A DNA stretch of 64,000 bases from contig PGYB01000008.1 of the NCBI GenBank assembly GCA_002839445.1, positions 1-64,000 on the forward strand, read 5' to 3'. Both the position numbers and the translations under genes were made by a program. The notes under the pieces are model-generated. The model made no database searches and was not told where the DNA came from. It saw only the letters and a list, made by a program, of their open reading frames with translations. Source of the DNA: Candidatus Riflebacteria bacterium HGW-Riflebacteria-1. GTDB lineage: Bacteria > Muiribacteriota > Ozemobacteria > Ozemobacterales > Ozemobacteraceae. Positions 1 through 7,714 of this stretch are shown here, piece by piece; within the stretch, counting starts at the first letter, position 1; every line of letters starts with the position of its first letter.

Positions 1-167
1 TGCCCGCCTACGCCCTTGTAACGTTTTCTATCAATGACAACTTTTAGACACAGTTCTTAAGGAGTTAGCTATACAATTCAAATGTGCCAGAGGACTAGTC
101 CGCTGTCACATAAGAGTTCAAGAATTCTATCAGTGCTTATTCTGCTTATGCCGGGCTCGCAGCAGAC
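1..167. other. left-edge stretch, no gene supported
   Basis: About 167 bases lie between the window edge and the stop codon of the CDF transporter gene. No frame carries a convincing start with a ribosome binding site, and no strong hairpin with a T-run is visible. One 11-base string (GTGCCAGAGGA, about 85-95) also occurs in the repeat-bearing gap near 63.25 kb, which may or may not be coincidence. Confidence 0.5.
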
Positions 168-1169
168 TCAGAGGATTGAATGCTCTTCGCAGCTGCCGCC
201 GCTTGGGCAGGTGCTTTCGTTGCGTTCCCATTGCAAGGTCGTGTGCTTAATGGTGAAACGTTCGTGCAATTCTTTGCTGGCCCGGGCAATAAGTTCATCG
301 TCATCGCCGCTCGTAGGTTTAACCAGATGTGCAGTCAAGGCGGTTTCGGTCGTACTCATTCCCCAGATGTGCAGGTCATGTACGGCAGTGACTCCGGGCA
401 GAGAGGCAAGATAGGCATGGACGGCCTGCGGGTCAATCCCTCCTGGAACAGCATGCAACGCGAGATCTACCGATTCGCGCAGCAGACCCCAGGTGCCAAT
501 CAGAATGACCGCAGCGATCACCAGACTGACAACCGGGTCAACCCAGCTCCAGCCAGTGTAAAGAATAATGATTCCGGCAACAACCACACCGGCTGAAACA
601 GCAGCATCAGCAGCCATGTGCAGATAGGCGCCGCGAATATTCAAATCTTCTTTTCGGCCAGAAACAAAAAGCAGCGCCGTAGCGGTATTAATTATAATGC
701 CAATCAGGGCAACCCAGATGATAGTCATACTGGCTACCGGAGCCGGTTCACTGAAACGCCTGATCGCTTCCCAGGAAATGGCTCCCACAGCCACAAGAAG
801 GATGACCGCATTGAACAACGCCGCCAGAATCGAAGAACTGCGCAATCCATAGGTTCGTCTTACTGATGGCCGGCTTTTTGCAAGGCGACTGCCGCCCCAC
901 GCCAGCAAAAGGCCAAGCACATCGCTGAAATTATGCCCGGCATCTGCTACTAGAGCAAGAGAACCGGCAAAATAACCATAAAACGCTTCAACAGTAGCAA
1001 AGCTGATATTCAATGCTACCCCGATGGCAAAAGCCCGATTGTAGTCTACCGGCCCATGGCTATGCCCGTGATGATGACTGTGCCCATGACTATGGTCATG
1101 GGCATGGTCGTGGCTATGGTCGCAGTGGTTGTGATTATGTTCGTGATCGTGGTCGTGATCAATTACCAT
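168..1169 (-). CDS. Cation diffusion facilitator (Zn2+/divalent metal) efflux transporter
   Basis: A 333-residue inner-membrane antiporter of the CDF family (CzcD/ZitB type), expected to export Zn2+ or a related divalent metal in exchange for protons. The first ~40 residues are an extreme His/Asp repeat, a typical metal-binding tail. Six membrane segments follow between about residues 45 and 230. Two HxxxD-type metal-site motifs are visible: DAGHNFSDV in helix 2 and HMAADA in helix 5. A cytoplasmic ferredoxin-like C-terminal domain contains HDLHIWGM. The start is supported by AGGAG about 10 bases upstream of the ATG. It lies 27 bases after the unknown gene at 1197-1682, so it is probably the last gene of the nqr transcription unit. 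The exact metal cannot be read from sequence. Confidence 0.93.
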   Translation of the reverse strand: MVIDHDHDHEHNHNHCDHSHDHAHDHSHGHSHHHGHSHGPVDYNRAFAIGVALNISFATVEAFYGYFAGSLALVADAGHNFSDVLGLLLAWGGSRLAKSRPSVRRTYGLRSSSILAALFNAVILLVAVGAISWEAIRRFSEPAPVASMTIIWVALIGIIINTATALLFVSGRKEDLNIRGAYLHMAADAAVSAGVVVAGIIILYTGWSWVDPVVSLVIAAVILIGTWGLLRESVDLALHAVPGGIDPQAVHAYLASLPGVTAVHDLHIWGMSTTETALTAHLVKPTSGDDDELIARASKELHERFTIKHTTLQWERNESTCPSGGSCEEHSIL

Positions 1170-1196
1170 TAGCGGTTGTCTCCTGTTGGCAAAATA

Positions 1197-1682
1197 CTAG
1201 ATAGCCTCAGGAGAGCGATCAACAAATGGTTTGAGAGCGAGAATTTCATAGGCAACATCAGGATCAATACGATACTCACTGCCATAGCCACCAAAAAAAC
1301 GGTGCTTTGCAATAAGCCTGAGAGTCAGACGGTTCCATTTCAGGGCTTTACCGGTTTGCTGATCGACCAGATCGACATCGCCCTTCTCGAACAGTCCATC
1401 TTCCCACGGACTCGGGATCTTACCGCGATCGTCGCGAACTCTTATCAGATAACGATTGTCTACCTGCACTTCCTGTTCCATCAGGTCAGCGCCACGGTCG
1501 GCGAGATCCTGCAGTCGCTCTGCGATCTGATCGGCATTGATACGCAGGCGCAGCAAAGCCTGCTGATCGGCAGCGATAATATCGGCAAGTTTGCGGTCGT
1601 CGTTGCCCAGAAAACCTTTAAGAGTGAGAACGCCGGGCCGCATTTTTTCCTGAACCCGGTCAAGTTCGGGGGTCTGCTTCAC
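1197..1682 (-). CDS. Conserved protein of unknown function downstream of nqrF
   Basis: A 161-residue soluble protein with a GTG start, supported by AAAGGA 8 bases upstream. I recall similar short proteins from diverse anaerobes with the pattern PELxRVQxKMxPGVxTLxGFLG near the N-terminus and a C-terminal HxFxxGxGSxxRxDP element; here that element reads HRFFGGYGSEYRIDP. No catalytic motif, signal peptide or membrane segment is visible. It starts 13 bases after nqrF and is followed 27 bases later by the CDF transporter, so it is probably co-transcribed with both. The family is conserved, but I do not know its function. Confidence 0.75.
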   Translation of the reverse strand: MKQTPELDRVQEKMRPGVLTLKGFLGNDDRKLADIIAADQQALLRLRINADQIAERLQDLADRGADLMEQEVQVDNRYLIRVRDDRGKIPSPWEDGLFEKGDVDLVDQQTGKALKWNRLTLRLIAKHRFFGGYGSEYRIDPDVAYEILALKPFVDRSPEAI

Positions 1683-1695
1683 TGCTGAATTCCTT

Positions 1696-2796
1696 TCACG
1701 AGAACTTATCGTAATAAATTCTGTCGGCCGGCATTCCCTTGCTGCTTAGAACCTTGCAGCAGGCGTCGATCATGCCGGGACTACCACAAAGATAAGCTTC
1801 CAGGTCTTTCATGTCGCCATAATTTCTGGCGACAACATCGGTAATAATGCCTTTTTCGTAAGGGTGGTCACTATCATCTTTTGACAGCGCAGGCACAAAC
1901 CTGAACCATGGATGCTCTTTCTCGATCGCCTTGAATTCTTCAACATAATAAAGATCGCGTTGCGAAACCGCACCAAAAAAGAAGGTAGCCTTGCGGTTAC
2001 TTATGCCGCGATCAATCATATCGAGAACGATGCTGCGAATTGGTGCAAGTCCTGAACCTCCGGCGATACACACAATCTCCCGGCTGGTATCGCGTAAAAA
2101 GAACTCACCAAATGGCCCGATCAGCCGCGCTTTATCGCCCTGTTTGAGATGCTTGAACACATAAGTGGTCACCATACCATTCGGAACATACCTGACAACC
2201 AGCTCTATCGCCTTGTTATCAGAAGGAGAAGAACTGATCGAATAAGCTCGCGAGGTTTCTTCTTTAACATCTTCGTAGGGTTTACTGAACAGGTTGGCAA
2301 ACTGCCCGGCCTTGAATTTAATGGTTTCACCCTCTGGCAGCTTGAATCGCAGACCCTTTATATCATGGGTAAAGTCGGTAATCGATTCAATAACAGTTTC
2401 GAACTCTTTAATGCTGAGAAGTTCTTCGGGAACCTCAATTTTGATGTCGCTGCGCACCTTGACCTGGCATGCCAGGCGCACGTCGCTCTTTTGTTCTTCG
2501 TCGTTCAGATATGGCGTTTCGGTCGGAAGCAACGGGCCACCGCCGTCGAGCACCCGGCATTTGCAGGTGCCGCAGCTGCCACGCCCGCCGCAGCCAGATG
2601 GCAGAAACAACTTCTGGCTGGCAAGACTGGTAAGCAGGCTTGCGCCTCCCTCTACCTTGTAAGTCTTGTCGCCCTTGTTTACATCAATAGTACATTCGCC
2701 ATAGTTGGCAAAAAAGAATTCAGCAACGAGCAGCAGCAGGGTCAGAATTCCGCTGAGGGCGCTCAATACCAATACAGCCGTAATTATCGGAGTCAT
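1696..2796 (-). CDS. nqrF: Na+-translocating NADH:quinone reductase subunit F
   Basis: The NADH-oxidising entry subunit of Na+-NQR. The 366 residues comprise an N-terminal membrane anchor (about 5-28) and a ferredoxin domain whose 2Fe-2S cluster would be held by Cys69, Cys75, Cys78 and Cys110. A ferredoxin-reductase unit follows, with the FAD motif RAYSISSSPS and the nucleotide-binding motifs GGSGLAP and YLCGSPGMI. The C-terminus YYDKFS matches the usual NqrF ending (YFDxF). It is somewhat shorter than the proteobacterial protein of about 407 residues. NqrF separates Nqr from the related Rnf complex, which lacks it. It is the last nqr gene, 12 bases after nqrE. Confidence 0.95.
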   Translation of the reverse strand: MTPIITAVLVLSALSGILTLLLLVAEFFFANYGECTIDVNKGDKTYKVEGGASLLTSLASQKLFLPSGCGGRGSCGTCKCRVLDGGGPLLPTETPYLNDEEQKSDVRLACQVKVRSDIKIEVPEELLSIKEFETVIESITDFTHDIKGLRFKLPEGETIKFKAGQFANLFSKPYEDVKEETSRAYSISSSPSDNKAIELVVRYVPNGMVTTYVFKHLKQGDKARLIGPFGEFFLRDTSREIVCIAGGSGLAPIRSIVLDMIDRGISNRKATFFFGAVSQRDLYYVEEFKAIEKEHPWFRFVPALSKDDSDHPYEKGIITDVVARNYGDMKDLEAYLCGSPGMIDACCKVLSSKGMPADRIYYDKFS

Positions 2797-2808
2797 ATAG
2801 CCTGCCTG

Positions 2809-3408
2809 TCAGTTAATTCTTACTATACCGGAAAAGCCGATAAATGCCATTGCGATAATTCCGGTTATCACCAGGGCAATGCCGGCACCATCGAGTTCCG
2901 GGATCACTTTTGATTTCTTTTCCATACGGCTCCTGATACCGGCAAGAGCGGCAATAGCAAGGGCCCAGCCTGTTCCTGCACCAAGTCCGTAAGCAATTGA
3001 CTGCATAAAAGTATATTGCCTGATCACAAGAAACAGCGCGCAACCAAGGATAGCGCAGTTGACCGTAATCAATGGCAGAAAGATACCGAGCGTCAGATAA
3101 AGCAGAGTGCTGACGCGCTCGATGACCATTTCGATAATCTGCACAAAAGCCGCAATGACAATGATAAATGCAATATACTGCAGGTATTCGAGCTCGTATG
3201 GCACCAGCAGCTTGTGATAGACCAGCCAGTTAATTGGCGCCGTAAAGGTAGAAACGAATATTACCGCAGCGCCAAGCCCCAGCGAACTCTTAAGGTCTTT
3301 GGAAACGGCCAGAAATGAGCACATTCCCAGGAAGTTGGTGAGCAGAATATTGTTGGTGGTAATCGCTGCAAAGAAAATGACGAATGGGTGAACGTTCTGA
3401 ATATCCAT
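2809..3408 (-). CDS. nqrE: Na+-translocating NADH:quinone reductase subunit E
   Basis: An integral membrane subunit of 199 residues with about six transmembrane helices, homologous to NqrE/RnfA. Cys30 (in FLGMCSFLAVS) and Cys118 (in TVNCAILGC) match the membrane-embedded iron-sulfur ligands of known NqrE. Together with the two cysteines of NqrD they are expected to hold an intramembrane 2Fe-2S centre that passes electrons from NqrF towards the covalent FMN of NqrC. It lies 5 bases after nqrD and 12 bases before nqrF. Its length is normal for the family. Confidence 0.93.
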   Translation of the reverse strand: MDIQNVHPFVIFFAAITTNNILLTNFLGMCSFLAVSKDLKSSLGLGAAVIFVSTFTAPINWLVYHKLLVPYELEYLQYIAFIIVIAAFVQIIEMVIERVSTLLYLTLGIFLPLITVNCAILGCALFLVIRQYTFMQSIAYGLGAGTGWALAIAALAGIRSRMEKKSKVIPELDGAGIALVITGIIAMAFIGFSGIVRIN

Positions 3409-3413
3409 GCCGC

Positions 3414-4028
3414 TTACCTCTTTTCTCCGCCAGATTTAAGCGCGCGCACAATCCAGATATAGGTGGCGAGAGCAAAAAAGCCGCTTGGGGCAATTACCAT
3501 CATGTTCCATTTGGTCCAGTCACTCGGAATAACCTGTACGCCAAAAAAAGTGCCAAGACCCAGCGGCTCGCGAATCATCGCGATCGGCAACAATACCAGC
3601 GAATAACCGATTCCGGCGCCGAGGCCATCAAGAACTGCATCAAAAGGCTTGTTAGCCATGGCATAGCCCTCGGTGCGGCCCATGACAATACAGTTAGTTA
3701 TGATCAAACCAACATAAGGCCCGAGTTCATTGCTGATCTCAGGTAAAAATGCGTCGAGCACGATTTTAATAAAAATAACGTAAGCGGCAATGATCAAGAC
3801 CTGGATAATCATTCTAACCCGGCGCGGAATAACATTGCGCATCAACGACACAGTCAGACACGACATTATCAGAGTGAAAATCAGCCCGAGACACATAACC
3901 ATGGTGTTCTTGACAAGATTGGTCACTGCCAGCGCCGAGCAGATCCCGAGAATCTGCCCGATTACCGGGTTTTCTTCCCAGAGCATTCTTTTGAGGGCAT
4001 CTAAGCCTTTAACCGGACCGTTGCTCAA
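3414..4028 (-). CDS. nqrD: Na+-translocating NADH:quinone reductase subunit D
   Basis: An integral membrane subunit of 204 residues, homologous to NqrD/RnfE, with about six helices. Cys30 (ILGICSALA) and Cys113 (ITNCIVMGR) correspond to the conserved cysteines that, with those of NqrE, ligate the intramembrane Fe-S cluster. The family signature TNCIVMGRTEGYA is intact. Its start overlaps the nqrC stop by four bases, which suggests translational coupling. The length is normal. Confidence 0.93.
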   Translation of the reverse strand: MSNGPVKGLDALKRMLWEENPVIGQILGICSALAVTNLVKNTMVMCLGLIFTLIMSCLTVSLMRNVIPRRVRMIIQVLIIAAYVIFIKIVLDAFLPEISNELGPYVGLIITNCIVMGRTEGYAMANKPFDAVLDGLGAGIGYSLVLLPIAMIREPLGLGTFFGVQVIPSDWTKWNMMVIAPSGFFALATYIWIVRALKSGGEKR

Positions 4029-4660
4029 TTGCTGATCCCTCCCTGCTTTTGCGTTATAAACTTCGCCAGCGCAGCGTTCACGATCTTCTCAATCGAGCTC
4101 GAAGTACCGGTAGCTCCGGTAATTCCATCGATTTCGTCAGAACGCGAAGCGGCACCCTCGGCAACCACCTTCAGTCGCAGACCGTCTTGACGAGTTTCGG
4201 CAAACGGCTTATCTTTAAAGCGGGCCTTGAATTCTGGTTCACTGATGCGCCCGCCGAGACCGGGTGTTTCGCCGTGGCTGGTGAATTCAATTCCTTTGAT
4301 CTGCATTTTCTCGGCATCAACAGCCAGAAAGCCAATAATGTTGTCCCAGAAGCCCTGGCCAGAAAAGGCAAAAACAAAAAGTTCATCAGTCGCATTTTTG
4401 CGACGGTAGCATTCGAAATCAGCTTTTCCGGCAAATTTAACCAGTTCAGTTTCGCCAGCAAAAAGTGCCGGTACATCAGATTCGGCAAGCGCCTTGTCGG
4501 CAGACATGAGGCCAAAAAGGCTCAAAATTACTTTTTGCCGGGCAACAGTACGGTTGAGTTGAATGCGTTCTTTAAGTGCCGCGTTGATGCCGCTTACCAG
4601 GAAAGTAAAAACAGCGGTGACAACTATGGTAAACAACAGAGTTTTAATCTTATCGTTCAT
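4025..4660 (-). CDS. nqrC: Na+-translocating NADH:quinone reductase subunit C (covalent FMN)
   Basis: The FMN-carrying subunit, 211 residues: one N-terminal transmembrane helix (about 7-27) and a periplasmic FMN-binding domain. The flavinylation motif DGITGAT places the FMN-accepting threonine at Thr184, normally loaded by the ApbE transferase. The family motif HGETPGLGGRI is present. It is shorter than Vibrio NqrC (about 260 residues) and close in length to RnfG, but the operon order and the presence of nqrF favour Nqr. It overlaps nqrB and nqrD by four bases each. No apbE is present in the window. Confidence 0.92.
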   Translation of the reverse strand: MNDKIKTLLFTIVVTAVFTFLVSGINAALKERIQLNRTVARQKVILSLFGLMSADKALAESDVPALFAGETELVKFAGKADFECYRRKNATDELFVFAFSGQGFWDNIIGFLAVDAEKMQIKGIEFTSHGETPGLGGRISEPEFKARFKDKPFAETRQDGLRLKVVAEGAASRSDEIDGITGATGTSSSIEKIVNAALAKFITQKQGGISN

Positions 4661-5724
4661 GCCTGTTTCGCCTTTTTAGACTTTTCCCATTCAGTCACAG
4701 CAATCTCAATCAAGGGCCCGAAGGTATTACCAAGCAGAATTGCAAACATAAAGCCGGCATTAAAAGCAGAAAGACTGCGAATAATGGCAGCGAGAAAGCC
4801 AATCATAATCGCGTAAATCCAGCGCGCCTTATTGTTAATCGGCGCCGAAATCGGCTCGGTGACCATAAAAACCGCTGCGAAGAGAGTGCCGCCGCCAAAA
4901 ACATTGAGCAGATACCCCTGCAGCAACGGCATAGTATCGAGTCCCATGAGATGCAACAGCAGCTTAGCGACAAAAAGGCCGAGAAAAGGCCCAATCAGCA
5001 ACGGTATGAACAAAACTTTCTGGTAGAGCAAAAACGCCATGGCCAGAAGTATCAGGATCGCGCTGGTTTCACCGTGGCAGCCATTGATATTACCGACAAC
5101 CAGACGGTCCAGTCGGATACTGTCGAATGCCTTGAGCGCCCGGTCTGCTTCTGCCTGGTTCTGGCCGGCAATCGCTTCGCGGCGAGCCTGATTGAGCCGT
5201 TTGATAGCAGTGAGGGTCGTCGCGCTGGTGACCGAATCGACGTTATACATGCTGGAATCAACATCAGCCGTTCGAGTAAGCGACGAAAAAGCAGTGAAAC
5301 CGGCAGTTCCACCCTGAAAAGGCACATACCAGCTGGCAGCCAGAGCCGCCGGAAAGCTGATATACAAAAAGCACCTGCCAACCATGGCCGGGTTAAAAAT
5401 ATTCTTGCCGAAGCCGCCAAAAACCATTTTGCCGAAAATAATGCAAAAGAACGCACCAACTGCAACCATCCAGAATGGCACGTTGGGCGGGCTGATCAAA
5501 CCAAGGAGCGCGCCGGTAACCAGAGCAGCAGCCGATGCCGGTTTCTTCTCGCGGCGGGTAAAAAGATACTCGGCGAGCCAGCAGCAGAACATTGAGAACA
5601 TTACATACAACGCCGCCCGCCAGCCGAAATTGTATACCGCGCCGATAAGCGGCAGACAAAGAGCGAGAAGCATGTTGATCTGCGGCTTTTGATATAACAC
5701 ATACTGCTTGAGAAAGTTAGCCAT
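4657..5724 (-). CDS. nqrB: Na+-translocating NADH:quinone reductase subunit B (covalent FMN, Na+ channel)
   Basis: A polytopic membrane subunit of 355 residues, homologous to NqrB/RnfD and expected to form the Na+ pathway. The motif DSVTSAT predicts covalent FMN on Thr169. GFGKNIFNPAMVGR and a late GGGTLFAAVFMVTEP segment are family signatures. It is about 50 residues shorter than Vibrio NqrB. It is the first recognisable nqr gene. The gene upstream, 68 bases away, encodes an alpha/beta hydrolase rather than NqrA. The complex therefore needs an NqrA from elsewhere, as is known for the separate nqrA locus of Chlamydia. Confidence 0.92.
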   Translation of the reverse strand: MANFLKQYVLYQKPQINMLLALCLPLIGAVYNFGWRAALYVMFSMFCCWLAEYLFTRREKKPASAAALVTGALLGLISPPNVPFWMVAVGAFFCIIFGKMVFGGFGKNIFNPAMVGRCFLYISFPAALAASWYVPFQGGTAGFTAFSSLTRTADVDSSMYNVDSVTSATTLTAIKRLNQARREAIAGQNQAEADRALKAFDSIRLDRLVVGNINGCHGETSAILILLAMAFLLYQKVLFIPLLIGPFLGLFVAKLLLHLMGLDTMPLLQGYLLNVFGGGTLFAAVFMVTEPISAPINNKARWIYAIMIGFLAAIIRSLSAFNAGFMFAILLGNTFGPLIEIAVTEWEKSKKAKQA

Positions 5725-5791
5725 AGTGCCTCAAACCTTTTGAATATGGTGCAATGATAATGAGCTGAGCCGTTAAAGTCAAATTATGTGC

Positions 5792-6640
5792 TCAGAGGCG
5801 GGCAAATATAGCGTCAATAGCCTTGAGACAATCGAGAGGGTGTGACAGGTTGAGCGCGTGCCCGGCATCAGCCAGTCTGACTATCTCTGTTTCCGGCAGT
5901 TTTTCACTGAGCAGAGAAGCCTGTTGATCAGGCGAACAGACCTTGTCGCCATCACCAATCAATACCTGTATCGGGCATTTGATCTCAGATAACCGCTCGT
6001 GCAACTCTTTGCAAGTCTGCAACATTGCATTCTTATCGGCCATCACGGCCATGAGAGCTTCGAAACGTGTATAGCGTGGCATCCATGTCTCAAGATAGTC
6101 TTCACTGACTTTGCCAGGGGCAAACACAGCTTCGAGATGCTGCTGCATTTTTGTCTGCGAAAGAAGAGGCATGAGAATGCCGAGAATGGTTCCCAAAATC
6201 GCGCCACGACAAAGTTCAGGAATAGAAGAAGGTTTTTCACCTGGATCTTTTGGCGCTAAGAAAGGCGCCAGCATTACTATGCCGCGCACTTTTTCGGGGT
6301 GCCGCAAAGCAATCTTGCAGGCAATATAACTGCCCAGCGAATAACCGACCAGCACGGCGCGGCCACCACATTTGTTATCGATAAGTTCGGCAAACATCTC
6401 GCTGTCAAGCCAGGGGTCATTGTTGTCATTGATCAGCTCTTCGCTGGACATGTGGCCTGGGCGATCAGGCATAACGAAATGATATTTATCAGCAGCAAAG
6501 CCATCAAGTAAAGAGGTAAAATCTTTTCGGCTGCCGGGATTACCATGCAGAAAAAGCACGCTGTCGCCTTTCCCTGCCTCAGACAGTGAAATTCTGGTAT
6601 CCTTGATCTCTACGGCAGTTGTCTGTTCAAGTGTGCCCAT
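5792..6640 (-). CDS. Alpha/beta-fold hydrolase
   Basis: A 282-residue cytoplasmic serine hydrolase of the alpha/beta-fold superfamily. The oxyanion-hole motif HGNPGS lies near residue 34. The nucleophile elbow is GYSLGS. The acid is probably an Asp in the GDGDKV segment, and the catalytic His sits in DAGHALNLSHP. It resembles haloalkane-dehalogenase-like or BioH-like hydrolases, but the substrate cannot be predicted. The start is supported by GAGGTG 5-6 bases upstream of the ATG. It is 68 bases upstream of nqrB on the same strand and could be the first gene of that transcript. Confidence 0.88.
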   Translation of the reverse strand: MGTLEQTTAVEIKDTRISLSEAGKGDSVLFLHGNPGSRKDFTSLLDGFAADKYHFVMPDRPGHMSSEELINDNNDPWLDSEMFAELIDNKCGGRAVLVGYSLGSYIACKIALRHPEKVRGIVMLAPFLAPKDPGEKPSSIPELCRGAILGTILGILMPLLSQTKMQQHLEAVFAPGKVSEDYLETWMPRYTRFEALMAVMADKNAMLQTCKELHERLSEIKCPIQVLIGDGDKVCSPDQQASLLSEKLPETEIVRLADAGHALNLSHPLDCLKAIDAIFARL

Positions 6641-7387
6641 GTTTCACCTCTGATAAAATTTTTATCAATTCTAACACAGATATTGGTAATTCTCGCATTC
6701 CGGGTTTTATTTTTTCAGCACCTCTCGGTCAAAATAGAAGAAACCACTGATTACACGAATTGACGCGAATTTTTCGAGAGGTCTGAGCAGGCTTTGTAAG
6801 GTAGATTCTGCGACTTCGCCAGACGACTGCACGCAGACGACAGAAGGGGGCGCAACCGCTGTCCTCAAGGGCTAAACAAAGCCATCGCAGATGTACACTA
6901 AAATAATTTGAGGAATTCGAAAAAAAATTGGTATAATGAAGTTGGAAGTTGGAAGAACGGGTGCGCTTTGTACCACGACCGGGGTCAACACCCCCTCGGG
7001 ACAAAGTGGGAGGGAAGCGAGACAAAGAGAGCCGTACAGCCACAGAAGGCTGACACTGGTTAAATTAAGACATGAGGCGACAGTCTCAGTTTTTTTTTGC
7101 TCGTTTTTTTGCTCAGCTTGTTTTGGTCAGCTTTTATTGAGTCCTGCAAAAACAAAATAGACAAAGGTCTACAGTAATCTATTAAAGAATTCGATCCGAG
7201 ATAGCCTGCGCCCTTAACTTTCATTTTAGTCAAGCATTTGAAACCGCTTTGTTTATGCAGTTATCAATAGCTCAGCATTAGCCTGGTCCTCTGTCACAAA
7301 CGGAGAACACGCAGCAATCACACTGAATCGCAGACGGGCTAGACAATAGCCCTGCTATAAAGAGCAACTGCCCAGCTATCTGTTGAT
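6641..7387. other. intergenic stretch with hairpins, no gene supported
   Basis: Roughly 750 bases separate the hydrolase start from the small ORF at 7388-7510. The open frames here are short, rich in Ser/Arg and without ribosome binding sites, so none is called. The stretch holds a compact hairpin at 6966-7006 and a perfect dyad at its right edge (7387-7408). No tRNA- or rRNA-like segment is recognised. Confidence 0.5.
6966..7006. repeat. intergenic stem-loop
   Basis: Nested inverted repeats: CTTTGT (6966-6971) pairs with ACAAAG (7001-7006), CGA (6976-6978) with TCG (6996-6998), and GGGGT (6981-6985) with ACCCC (6990-6994) around a CAAC loop. There is no T-run beside it, so it is not a normal intrinsic terminator. 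It could belong to a structured RNA or be a degenerate repeat. Not tied to any gene. Confidence 0.4.
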
Positions 7388-7408
7388 TCAGAGCAGTTCT
7401 GCTCTGAA
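7387..7408. repeat. perfect 10-bp inverted repeat at the end of the small four-Cys ORF
   Basis: TTCAGAGCAG and CTGCTCTGAA form a perfect 10-bp dyad separated by only TT. It spans the last codons and the stop of the small minus-strand ORF. On the minus strand it could act as a terminator stem, but no T-run follows. It could also be a protein-binding dyad. Confidence 0.5.
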
Positions 7409-7510
7409 AATGCACGAGTCTGGAGCGCAGGGTGCCTTTAAAATGGCGTATCTTCTGCAGGTCTTGCATTCTGGCTGAAGGGCGTGTTTTGAACCTTTTT
7501 CCTGTTTCAT
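7388..7510 (-). CDS. Small four-cysteine protein (putative)
   Basis: A 40-residue ORF with an excellent ribosome binding site, GAGGAGG five bases before the ATG. It contains Cys15, Cys18, Cys28 and Cys33 (CX2C-X9-CX4C), a spacing that could bind zinc or a metal cluster. The same frame is open further upstream to a TTG at 7570, which also has an AAGGTGG site, giving a 60-residue alternative; the start is therefore uncertain. It lies about 200 bases downstream of prfC on the same strand. No family is recognised. Strong translation signals in an otherwise empty region are the main evidence; coding status is not proven. Confidence 0.45.
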   Translation of the reverse strand: MKQEKGSKHALQPECKTCRRYAILKAPCAPDSCIFRAELL

Positions 7511-7714
7511 TTTAGCCTCCTCAAAATAACTTCTACTACTATTATCGGCATTCTTTCTTCTAGCCTTCAATGTTTACCACCTTAAAAAGAATTGCGCGCC
7601 GAGTATAGCGAAAAACCGGCCACATTTCCAGAAAATTTATCTGAAAGTCGGCTGGCTGGAAAGCTGGTTTATGGTGAGTGGTCGCGCAAAGGCAAGTTTA
7701 GGCTCAGACGAAAA

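Noticed and set aside
1..60. Possible gene end or start at the left edge
   Set aside because: All plus-strand frames stop within 50 bases. On the minus strand one frame reads out of the window with a Lys/Arg-rich stretch, but it has no usable start or ribosome binding site.
6729..7043. 104-codon minus-strand frame in the long gap
   Set aside because: Low-complexity Ser/Arg product, no Shine-Dalgarno sequence, and it runs through the hairpin at 6966-7006.
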